Notes under the pieces: model-generated
The model's input: the letters and a program-made list of their open reading frames with translations, nothing else
Database searches by the model: none
What the model was told of the DNA's origin: nothing
Shown here: piece after piece, positions 6,641 to 13,643 of the stretch
Layout: each line of letters opens with the position of its first letter
How positions within the stretch are numbered: position 1 is the stretch's first letter
DNA from: Planctomycetota bacterium
GTDB taxonomy: Bacteria > Planctomycetota > UBA11346
Assembly (NCBI GenBank): GCA_013816415.1
Contig: JACDEN010000014.1
Span: 1-15,852 of the forward strand
Direction of reading: 5' to 3'
DNA length: 15,852 nucleotides
Position numbers and translations under genes: made by a program

Positions 6641-7196
6641 CGCTGGCTCCAAAAAAAACGCCACGAATCGCAAGACGAATGCACTGCCGAATGGCAGGAG
6701 CATGTCGCTTTGAAATTCGCGGCGTTCGATCGGTCGGAGCCGATGAAACGTTCGCGTTGTCCTGATGAGAGCGAGGACGTGGCGTCGGGTTGTTACACTG
6801 ATAATACGGTCGATTTCGCTCGGGCAAATGGTGCAATCGATGAGGGCAGGTGGTCTTCGCTGATGAAGCGCTGGACCCAACTTCCGAGCGTGTCGGTGCG
6901 ATTCGCATTGCTGACGACCTGCTTGGCCGAACGCTAGCCGGAGCAGCCACTTGGTGTCACGAAAACGAAGGCTGCACCGGATCGAAGAGCACGCGTGTAG
7001 GGCATTTCAGGAACCAGAGCGGCAATGCCGCAAGCCAGTGTGTAACTGTGAACGAGAGGTGACGCGGTTCCGAGCGAAGAGAGGCTGCTCATGCGGGCAC
7101 TCACGGTCTGAGGCACCATGGCATTTCTGCGTGTCGAGCGGGCCACCACCTTGCAAGGAGGCGACGACGACCTGAAGGCCGAGGCCAAGCTCGAGG
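6641..7196. other. Gene-poor 556-bp stretch of lower G+C
   Basis: No convincing gene is seen. Several 60-84 codon reading frames exist in different frames, but none has a recognisable motif together with a good ribosome-binding site. The line 6661-6720 is 32/60 G+C, well below neighbouring genes. It must hold the promoter of the minus-strand PhyH-like gene. Near its right end, the frame beginning at 7118 reads DDLKAEAKLEDGVLHWCYPQ, which is reminiscent of the start of a CARDB-like domain but is out of frame with the CARDB-like ORF that follows. This may be decayed coding sequence. Confidence 0.4.
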
Positions 7197-7802
7197 ATGG
7201 CGTCTTGCACTGGTGCTACCCGCAGCCGAACAGGACGAGCGTCGGAAGATCACCTGGTCGACGGCGCGAGCCGCGGCGTGGTCTCGTCGGGCACGTCCGG
7301 TCCGACTGAATCCTGGGTATCCGCACCTGGGCGTCATCGCATCGACGTGCGCATCGATCCGAACGACGAACAGGCCGAGACCGACGAATCCAACAACGAG
7401 TCCATGATCATCGTCGATGTGCCGACGGCGACGCGGCCGGCACCGGTGGACGGCACCGACCTCACCTATGCCTATCCGCCGTACGTCACGTACACCCGGC
7501 TGGAGGAGCAGAATCTGCCGCAGGTGTGGGCGTTCATGATCTTCGTTCCGATGCGCAACAACGGCACGAGCACGATTCCGCAGATGGATGTCCGGTGCTT
7601 CGGGGACTACACCGGCTCGGCGACGACCACATCGTCGTTCGGTCCTGGCGTCGAAACCCTGATCGGCATCGGGCGCGGCAGCTTTGCAAACGAGCACTTC
7701 CAGGTCGATGTGCTGCTCGATCCGGACGGCAGCCTGCACGCGCGCAGCCTGAGCAAGCGCGCCAGCGGCGTCTGGTCGTGGTTGACGCACGCTTTGTCCT
7801 AG
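7197..7802 (+). CDS. CARDB-like adhesion domain ORF, probably 5'-truncated
   Basis: A 201-codon ORF. Residues around 45-70 read GRHRIDVRIDPNDEQAETDE and then SNN, the hallmark end of a CARDB (cell-adhesion-related, Ig-like) domain. A second, weaker repeat follows, with WAFMIFVPMRNNGTS and HFQVDVLLDPDG, which matches CARDB strands but lacks the final 'ExxExNN'. Such domains normally sit in long secreted or surface proteins behind a signal peptide. Here there is none, the first 25 residues look unrelated, and possible domain sequence lies upstream in another frame. It is therefore likely a remnant or a frameshifted gene. Its last 22 residues (180-201) abruptly become the same tail that ends FtsA. 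No good ribosome-binding site precedes the ATG. It converges on the GH123-like gene 74 bases away. Confidence 0.5.
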   Translation: MASCTGATRSRTGRASEDHLVDGASRGVVSSGTSGPTESWVSAPGRHRIDVRIDPNDEQAETDESNNESMIIVDVPTATRPAPVDGTDLTYAYPPYVTYTRLEEQNLPQVWAFMIFVPMRNNGTSTIPQMDVRCFGDYTGSATTTSSFGPGVETLIGIGRGSFANEHFQVDVLLDPDGSLHARSLSKRASGVWSWLTHALS

Positions 7803-7860
7803 ATCCGCCAAGGGGGGGCCAGCAGCGGCGTTACCTACCCGTGTCGTCCCCGCGGACGAC
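7734..7860 (+). repeat. Gene-end repeat, copy B (CARDB-like ORF tail, stop, hairpin)
   Basis: Partner of the repeat at 1676-1801. Bases 7734-7799 encode a tail containing ARSLSKRASGVWSWLTH, identical to FtsA over this stretch. Within 66 coding bases the two copies differ at ten: seven at third positions, three at first positions (two of them synonymous Leu changes), none at second positions. After the stop (7800-7802) the copies share ATCCGCCA, GGGCC and CGTT(A/G)CCT in order. Copy B then has the hairpin GTCGTCC/GGACGAC (7843-7860). The second outer arm seen after ftsA is absent here because the neighbouring gene begins. Confidence 0.8.
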
Positions 7861-7865
7861 AGGTA
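7832..7865. terminator. Bipartite hairpin between convergent genes, candidate bidirectional terminator
   Basis: The perfect 7-bp stem GTCGTCC (7843-7849) with GGACGAC (7854-7860) has a four-base loop. A lower stem TACCT (7832-7836) with AGGTA (7861-7865) is separated from it by six unpaired bases on one side. It lies in the 74-bp gap between the ends of two converging genes, where a shared terminator is expected. There is no T-run on either strand, so the mechanism is uncertain. Confidence 0.5.
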
Positions 7866-7876
7866 CGGACCCGCAC

Positions 7877-10669
7877 CTATTTCAAGCCGCGCAGCCGCTT
7901 GATGCATTCCGCGCGGAAGGCGTCGTCACCCATCCAGGTCTTCGCCGGCTCATGCTCGCCGGCGGGGATGGCGTCGGCGATGCCCTGGAGCCACTTCTTC
8001 GCGTCCTCGCCCTTGGCTCCGGCGCGCCCGGCGGCGTTCCACAGCGTCACCGCCCACTTGAAGTCGTCGACGCCCTCGCGGGTGCGGTGGTAGTCGATCG
8101 ACGGGATGATGCCCTTGGAGCCCCAGCGCAGATAGCCGATGTCCGGTTCGCGGCCGTCGAGATCGAAGAACTGGTAGCCCGACACCGCGTTGAGATGCCA
8201 TTCCGAGCGGCCCTTCACGCCTTTGCGCATCTCCGCCCATTGGTAGGCGCCGAAGGAATAGCGGCCGTTGCCCTGGTTGTAGATGTACAGCTCGCGGCCG
8301 AGTTCCTTAGCCTTGTCGACATCCACCTGGTGGTGCTCGTTCAGGCCGGACCACACCAGGGTCTTGAAGATCTCCTGGATTGCCGCTGAGAGCGGATCGT
8401 TGTGATCCCAGCCCACGGAATAATAGCCGCCGATGCGCAGCCACGGGGCATGCTCGCGGCACAGCTTCATCATCGCCACCACGCGCAGCGCATTTTCGAG
8501 CACGCGCGGTTCGTCGCATCGGCAATACGAGATGATCGGCCATTTCTTCTCCTCGGCGTGCTTCTGCACCGCGCCCCACACTGATGTGAGGATCTCGCCG
8601 TACGGCTTGCCGTATTTGGCCGCCAGGTCGCGCTGTGCGTCGCCGAACTCGTAGTCGAAGGCGATGCCGTCGACCAGCGCCAGGCTGCCGTAGACGTTGA
8701 CCTCCTTCATCGTCAGGCCGGACGCCTTGGCCGCTGTGAAGAACTCGTCGCAGGCGGCGAAGTCGAGTTTCGGCGCGCCGTCGGCTGCGAATCCGTCGAA
8801 GTGGATGCCGGGACCGTCGGTGACCGAATTCATGCCGCCGTCGCGCACGAACGCGAACAGTTCGTCGCGCGCGGCCTTGGCCTTCGCGGCGTCGTAGGAT
8901 TCCGGCACTCCGAAGCCGAGGTAGTTGTCGACGAAATCCGCTTGATCGAGCGTGACGTCGACGACCTCGACCGCGATCGGGACGTCGATGGTTTTGGCCC
9001 CGGCTTGGAGGGTGATCTTTCCGGCGTACGCCCCGGGCTTGGCGGCGTCGGGGATGGCGACGGTGATCCAGAACTGCCGAGTCATCCCCTTCGTGAGCTT
9101 CAGGCCCGATCCGGGAATCATACGTACGGTCTCGGGCGCGATGGTGTAGGCGATGTCGCTGAACCCGCGCTTGAGCGCGTGGTGGACGTAGCGCGCGTCA
9201 ATGCGCGCGGATGGGATGGTGCCCCCGGGACCGGTGAGGTCGGTCGCGGTCACGCTGACATCGCCGAGATCCTGCAGCGGACGCAGCGCGAAGGTGAACG
9301 ACAGCCGCTCGCCGCGCGCGCCGGTGCGCGCGAGCTTGCCGTCGGCTCCTGGTGCGTCGCCGAAGGTCGGGTTCTGATCGAGGGTGGGATAACCGAGCCA
9401 GTAGCCCTTGGCGGCGGCATCCGCCGGCGCTTTCGGCTCGGGCTTCGGCTTGTCGACGCAGACGGCGCGCTTGAGGAATTCATCGCGGTTGCGCGCTTCG
9501 ACATCGGCGATCCACCCGTTCGTCTCGGATTCCTTCGCCTTCGGGTAGACGACCATCGCAGCGACCTTGGTCGACCAGCGGTTGTCGGTTTCGATGGCCA
9601 TCTCCATGCGGCCGTTGGACACCTCGAAGTCGAATCGGCGCTGCGGATACATCACCTTGATATAGGTCTCGTAGATATCGGTCGACGGATTCGGCTCGAT
9701 CGCTTCGAAGTGGAACAGGGCGTCGGTCGGACCGTTGGGTCCGCGATCCTCGGTCGAGGCAACGACGCCATTGATCTTCACCACGCGCTTCGCGAAGCGG
9801 GCGATCTCCCAGCCCCAGTAGCCGGGATCATCGAATACCATCCACGCCCCGTATTTTCCGTTCGGCAGGTCGACGATGAACAGGTTGTCCTCGATCTCGA
9901 TCAGGTCTCCGAACAGTCGTGTTGGAAAGGAGTCATCGCGCGAGCGGTTGGGGTTGCACAAGGGATGGTGCAGTCCGGCGGCACCGCCGTTCCCGCCGTG
10001 GACGGTATTCCAGGTGATGCCGGTGAAGCCGGGAAACACCGACTGCCCTTCCGGTCCGAAGTCGAACGCGTACAGGCCGGCGGGCTTGGTGTCGCGCACC
10101 AGCCTGACATTATCGAGGAACACCGCGCCCTTGGTCCCCTCGGGATAGGTGAGTCCGAGATCGAAGCGGAGGATCTTCGCTGGATCGATCGGCTCCTTGA
10201 TGTCGTTGCCCTTCGACCCGGCCTCGCCGCGGAAGAGACCGCCGACCGCGACGGTGATCAGGTTGACGCCCGGCTTCAGGGTGAAGAAGCCATTGTGGCG
10301 GTTCCAGTACGTCCGGCCCTTCGCCGACCACGCCTCGTCGCCGACCAGGACCAGGCCTTTGACGTTCTGATCGCCTTCGACGAAGGCATCGATCTGCAAC
10401 TCGTCGTAGCCCGACCAGTCCGCATTGGCGAAGCGCACCAGGTAGCCGGCGTTCTCGCATGGCACGCGGATGCTGTGCGCGCCATGGGTGGCGTGCTGAT
10501 CGCTGATGGCGAAGGGCTGCGCGCCGGCGCCGGGCTCGAATTTCGCGACGTCGTTGTCCTCGAAGTCGAAGAGCGGCTTGACCTCCTGCGCCGCGTTCGC
10601 GCAGGCGAGCGGGACGATCAGCAGGAGGATGGTGGCGAGGCTGGCGACGCTGGCGAAGGCACGGGTCAT
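7877..10669 (-). CDS. Secreted GH123-like glycoside hydrolase (DUF4091-type) with N-terminal binding domains
   Basis: A 930-residue exported protein. Residues 1-26 form a signal peptide (hydrophobic ATILLLIVPLACANA, likely cut after ANA). About 32-195 resemble a carbohydrate-binding jelly roll (FDFEDNDVAKFE...AVFLDNVRLV). About 200-375 form a second, malectin- or galactose-binding-like domain starting YAFDFGPEGQSVFPGF and containing FIVDLPNGKYGAW. About 450-575 form an Ig-like domain as in GH123 N-terminal regions. The catalytic barrel spans about 580-880. SYCRCDEPR carries the adjacent Asp719-Glu720 pair that in GH123 beta-N-acetylgalactosaminidases performs substrate-assisted catalysis. The late segment IDYHRTREGVDDFKW is the typical GH123/DUF4091 'R.E.lReGieDyeY' motif. 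The start at 10669 has GGAG six bases upstream. It lies 125 bp after the other hydrolase gene on the same strand, with a possible hairpin (GCTGCCGA 10703-10710, TCGGCAGC 10770-10777) between. Exact sugar specificity is not established. Confidence 0.85.
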   Translation of the reverse strand: MTRAFASVASLATILLLIVPLACANAAQEVKPLFDFEDNDVAKFEPGAGAQPFAISDQHATHGAHSIRVPCENAGYLVRFANADWSGYDELQIDAFVEGDQNVKGLVLVGDEAWSAKGRTYWNRHNGFFTLKPGVNLITVAVGGLFRGEAGSKGNDIKEPIDPAKILRFDLGLTYPEGTKGAVFLDNVRLVRDTKPAGLYAFDFGPEGQSVFPGFTGITWNTVHGGNGGAAGLHHPLCNPNRSRDDSFPTRLFGDLIEIEDNLFIVDLPNGKYGAWMVFDDPGYWGWEIARFAKRVVKINGVVASTEDRGPNGPTDALFHFEAIEPNPSTDIYETYIKVMYPQRRFDFEVSNGRMEMAIETDNRWSTKVAAMVVYPKAKESETNGWIADVEARNRDEFLKRAVCVDKPKPEPKAPADAAAKGYWLGYPTLDQNPTFGDAPGADGKLARTGARGERLSFTFALRPLQDLGDVSVTATDLTGPGGTIPSARIDARYVHHALKRGFSDIAYTIAPETVRMIPGSGLKLTKGMTRQFWITVAIPDAAKPGAYAGKITLQAGAKTIDVPIAVEVVDVTLDQADFVDNYLGFGVPESYDAAKAKAARDELFAFVRDGGMNSVTDGPGIHFDGFAADGAPKLDFAACDEFFTAAKASGLTMKEVNVYGSLALVDGIAFDYEFGDAQRDLAAKYGKPYGEILTSVWGAVQKHAEEKKWPIISYCRCDEPRVLENALRVVAMMKLCREHAPWLRIGGYYSVGWDHNDPLSAAIQEIFKTLVWSGLNEHHQVDVDKAKELGRELYIYNQGNGRYSFGAYQWAEMRKGVKGRSEWHLNAVSGYQFFDLDGREPDIGYLRWGSKGIIPSIDYHRTREGVDDFKWAVTLWNAAGRAGAKGEDAKKWLQGIADAIPAGEHEPAKTWMGDDAFRAECIKRLRGLK

Positions 10670-10794
10670 GGGATCTCCGGAAGTAGGGACGCTGCCGCGC
10701 CCGCTGCCGATGACAACGGACGGCAGGCCTTGGCGGTCACCGGCGGATGAGCCGTCGGCTCCGCTGATCGTCGGCAGCGCACGCGGTCGCGGCG

Positions 10795-12105
10795 CTATTC
10801 GCGCTGGATGCTCAGGTAGAGCGGATCCTCGCCGAAGTCGACCGTCACCCCGCCATCCTGCGTCTGCCAGGGCACCGTTACGGCGGAGCCTGCGGCGAGT
10901 GGCATGCGTTCGCAGCCGACCACGCGTCCTGGCGGCTTTGGCAGCAGTTCCTGCGCCTGACGTCCGCTGCCGGTGGGGGACCACGCGACCCAGGTCAGAT
11001 GTGATGGGACGTCAGCATCGATGAATTCGTAGACCAAGGACTCGCCCGTGCGGTTCGCCACCACACGCGAGAAGCGTGCGTGCTCGAGCGTGCGCCGCAG
11101 GTGCGCGACCGCGTGGAACGCGGGCTTGGGCTGCCAGTTCCGCGTCAGGCCCTTCGATCCGTGCAGCTGCGGCTGATCCTCGTCGTTGAACCAGAAGATG
11201 TACGCGCGGTCGATTCCCATGCCGGCGAACAGCAGGAACGAGCGCACCAGGTAACGTGCCTGTTCCGGCTCGGTGGCGTCGACCCACTTGGCGAAGTCGC
11301 CTTGCGGTTTCACGGTGCGGGTGCCGGCATCCCAGCCGAATTCGGTGATCCACACCTGTTTGCCGGGAGCGTGAGCATCGCGCCACGCCAGCGCGGTGCG
11401 CACCCGCGCGAGGTAGTCGATCGCCGGATCCTCGGGAAAGCTCGGGCGCCAGGTCGGCCAGCCCTCGGCCATCGCATACGTATGCAGGGTGATGACGTCG
11501 TACGACGATTCGAGGCCTCTGATGCACTCCAGGCTCTTCCAATAGTCCGCGCTCGCCGCGGCGTCGCTGGCGCAAGTGGCGATGAGCAGCTTTGGATCGC
11601 CGGCGCGCAGTCCCTGGGCCATGCCAGTGAATAGCGCGCGGTAAAGTTCGTCGGAGTATTTTCCCGGCTCGTTGCCGATCTCAGCGCTCGCCACCGGTCC
11701 CTTCACCGAGGGTCCGAGCGCCTTGGCGAAGGCTTCGCCGTAGATCCGCGCCGCCGCTTGCGGATCCTTCCACGCCGCCGGCGGCATCTGGTCGAACATC
11801 AGGCAGGCGTCGACATCGAAGCCGGACGCCGTCCACGCCCGGTACACGCCCATCCAATCGACGCGGTTGCGCGCCATCGGCAGCGTGGTCGCCGTCGCCG
11901 GATCCTCGCCGGTATCCCAGTCGATCGGATGGTAATCGCGCGCGCGCCGGCAGATCGGCTGATAAAGCGGCGGACGGAACTGGACGGTGTGCGTGCACAG
12001 TCCCATCAGTTCGCCCATGGTCGGACGCGGTGCCGGCGACGCGGTGTCGGTGGCGGCGAGAGTTCCACTCAGCACCAGCATGGCGAGCACGCGGAATCGT
12101 CCCAT
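10795..12105 (-). CDS. Secreted clan GH-A glycoside hydrolase
   Basis: A 436-residue protein with a short signal peptide (MGRFRVLAMLVLSGTLAATD, with a likely cut near the following TASPA). The fold is read as a (beta/alpha)8 barrel of clan GH-A. SAEIGNEPGKYSDELY (140-155) carries the 'NE' acid/base motif (N145-E146). VITLHTYAM (204-212) is a typical strand-6 segment, and QVWITEFGWDAGT (250-262) carries the candidate nucleophile E255. RAYIFWFNDED (300-310) matches the strand-8 'W' segment that lines the active site. The spacing of the two glutamates (109 residues) is normal for the clan. About residues 345-436 look like a small C-terminal beta domain. The family number (GH39-, GH5- or GH79-like) cannot be fixed by eye. 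The start at 12105 gives a good signal peptide; an ATG at 12138 would add 11 residues before it. It is upstream of the GH123-like gene and probably co-transcribed with it. Confidence 0.8.
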   Translation of the reverse strand: MGRFRVLAMLVLSGTLAATDTASPAPRPTMGELMGLCTHTVQFRPPLYQPICRRARDYHPIDWDTGEDPATATTLPMARNRVDWMGVYRAWTASGFDVDACLMFDQMPPAAWKDPQAAARIYGEAFAKALGPSVKGPVASAEIGNEPGKYSDELYRALFTGMAQGLRAGDPKLLIATCASDAAASADYWKSLECIRGLESSYDVITLHTYAMAEGWPTWRPSFPEDPAIDYLARVRTALAWRDAHAPGKQVWITEFGWDAGTRTVKPQGDFAKWVDATEPEQARYLVRSFLLFAGMGIDRAYIFWFNDEDQPQLHGSKGLTRNWQPKPAFHAVAHLRRTLEHARFSRVVANRTGESLVYEFIDADVPSHLTWVAWSPTGSGRQAQELLPKPPGRVVGCERMPLAAGSAVTVPWQTQDGGVTVDFGEDPLYLSIQRE

Positions 12106-12263
12106 GTCCGGAGCCTCGGCGCTGCCGATCCCGGGCAACCGCTATCGCGGGGAGCGGGTCCGCCCACCCGACCACCGATCAGGTGTTTGAGATCGGCATC
12201 CCGCTGTGCGTGTCTCGGACAATCGCATAGAGTTGCAGTCTGGCCCGACCTAGACTCGCCCGG
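12106..12263. promoter_or_regulatory. Divergent region between hydrolase gene and mntH
   Basis: These 158 bases separate two divergent genes and must contain both promoters. I see no convincing palindrome for an Mn- or Fe-responsive repressor, no riboswitch-like fold and no clear -35/-10 pair. The mntH side has no Shine-Dalgarno sequence before its GTG, so its translation start is the least certain in the window. Confidence 0.35.
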
Positions 12264-13643
12264 GTGGACGCACCCTCGCAGCCTTCCGACCGGCCTGGTG
12301 CCGCCGGTGATCCCGCGCCCACGGCCGGTTCCTGGCGGCGTCCGGCTTCTGTCCCGTCGCTGCCCGAAGTCTACCGCACGGTGCCGGTCGCGCCGGCTCC
12401 GTGGTGGCGGCGGATGCTCGCCTTCGCCGGGCCGGGATATCTGGTCGCGGTGGGCTACATGGATCCCGGCAACTGGGCGACCGACCTCGCCGGCGGATCG
12501 CAGTTCGGCTACCAGCTGCTGTGCGTGATCCTGATCTCCAACCTGATGGCGATCTTCCTGCAGGGCCTCGCGCTCAAGCTCGGGATCGTCACCGGCCGCG
12601 ATCTCGCGCAGGCGTGCCGCGACCAGTATCCGCTACCGGTGTCGATGGTGCTGTGGGCGCTGTGCGAACTGGCGATCATCGCCTGCGATCTCGCCGAGGT
12701 CATCGGATCGGCGATCGGGCTGAACCTGCTGTTCGGGATCCCGCTGATGTGGGGCGTCTGCATCACCGCCTGCGACGTGCTGCTGGTGCTCCTGCTCCAG
12801 CGCTGGGGATTCCGCATCATCGAATCGCTGGTCATCGGCCTGATCGCCATCATCGCCGTCTGCTTCGCGTGGGAGCTGTGGCTGTGCCGTCCCGACTGGT
12901 GGGGAGTTGCTGGAGGATTCGTGCCGACCACGCGGGTGGCGACCGACCCGCAGATGCTGTTCGTCGCGCTCGGCATCCTCGGCGCGACGGTGATGCCGCA
13001 CAATCTGTACCTGCATTCTTCGATCGTGCTCACCCGTCGTTTCGAGGGCACCACCATCGGCAAACGCGAAGCGCTGCGCTATTCCTTCGTCGACTCGACG
13101 ATCGCGCTCGGCTTCGCGTTCTTCATCAACGCCGCGATCCTGGTGGTGGCGGCGGCGACCTTCCATGCCCATGGCCGTGTGGTTGTCGAGATCCAAGAAG
13201 CCTACCAGCTGTTCCCGCCGATCCTCGGCACCGCGGTGGCGAGCACGCTGTTCGCGGTGGCGCTGCTGGCGTCGGGTCAGAACTCGACCATCACCGGGAC
13301 CCTCGCCGGCCAGATCGTGATGGAGGGCTTCCTGCATCTGCGCCTGCATCCGGCGATCCGGCGCCTGCTCACGCGGCTGATCGCGATCGTTCCCGCGGTG
13401 GCGGTGACGGCGGTCGCCGGATCCAAGGGCATGACCACGCTGCTGATCCTGAGTCAGGTGGTCCTCAGCCTGCAGCTGTCGTTCGCCGCCTTTCCGCTGC
13501 TGATGTTCACCAGCAGCCGGGCCAAGATGGGGGAATTCGTCAATCAGCTGTGGGTCAAGATCCTCGGCTGGATCATCTGCCTCGCCATCGCCGGGCTCAA
13601 CGCCTGGCTGCTCATCCAGACCGCGCGCGGCTGGTGGGGCTGA
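12264..13643 (+). CDS. mntH: Nramp-family divalent metal transporter (MntH-like)
   Basis: A 459-residue integral membrane protein of the NRAMP/SLC11 family, which imports Mn2+ and Fe2+ with protons. The two signature metal-binding motifs are intact: DPGN at 67-70 in transmembrane segment 1 (GYLVAVGYMDPGNWATD) and MPHNLYLHSS at 244-253 in segment 6. About eleven hydrophobic segments can be counted, consistent with the family. Residues 1-45 are a Pro-, Ser- and Arg-rich cytoplasmic extension. The called start is a GTG without an obvious ribosome-binding site. Starting at the first ATG (residue 51) would still leave segment 1 whole, so the true N-terminus is open. Its 3' end overlaps the convergent kelch gene by 32 bp. 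No MntR- or Fur-like regulator is nearby. Confidence 0.93.
   Translation: MDAPSQPSDRPGAAGDPAPTAGSWRRPASVPSLPEVYRTVPVAPAPWWRRMLAFAGPGYLVAVGYMDPGNWATDLAGGSQFGYQLLCVILISNLMAIFLQGLALKLGIVTGRDLAQACRDQYPLPVSMVLWALCELAIIACDLAEVIGSAIGLNLLFGIPLMWGVCITACDVLLVLLLQRWGFRIIESLVIGLIAIIAVCFAWELWLCRPDWWGVAGGFVPTTRVATDPQMLFVALGILGATVMPHNLYLHSSIVLTRRFEGTTIGKREALRYSFVDSTIALGFAFFINAAILVVAAATFHAHGRVVVEIQEAYQLFPPILGTAVASTLFAVALLASGQNSTITGTLAGQIVMEGFLHLRLHPAIRRLLTRLIAIVPAVAVTAVAGSKGMTTLLILSQVVLSLQLSFAAFPLLMFTSSRAKMGEFVNQLWVKILGWIICLAIAGLNAWLLIQTARGWWG

Noticed and set aside
6741..6775. Hammerhead-ribozyme-like words (GAAACG-TTCG-CGTT and CTGATGAG)
   Set aside because: The words are close together, but only three bases separate the would-be cleavage side from the CTGATGAG core, so no stem I can form, and stem II partners are not seen.
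6800..6829. Promoter for the second PhyH-like gene (minus strand TATTAT with TTTGCC 16 bases upstream)
   Set aside because: The -35 match is poor, spacing is short, and it lies about 160 bases before the start; not strong enough to annotate.
7118..7309. 63-codon ORF as a separate gene
   Set aside because: No ribosome-binding site, it overlaps the CARDB-like ORF, and its second half is Arg-rich noise; at most it is a fragment of a broken CARDB domain.
8801..10750. 649-codon open frame on the plus strand opposite the GH123-like gene
   Set aside because: It is an antisense shadow with no motif or ribosome-binding site, while the minus strand shows a signal peptide and clear catalytic motifs.
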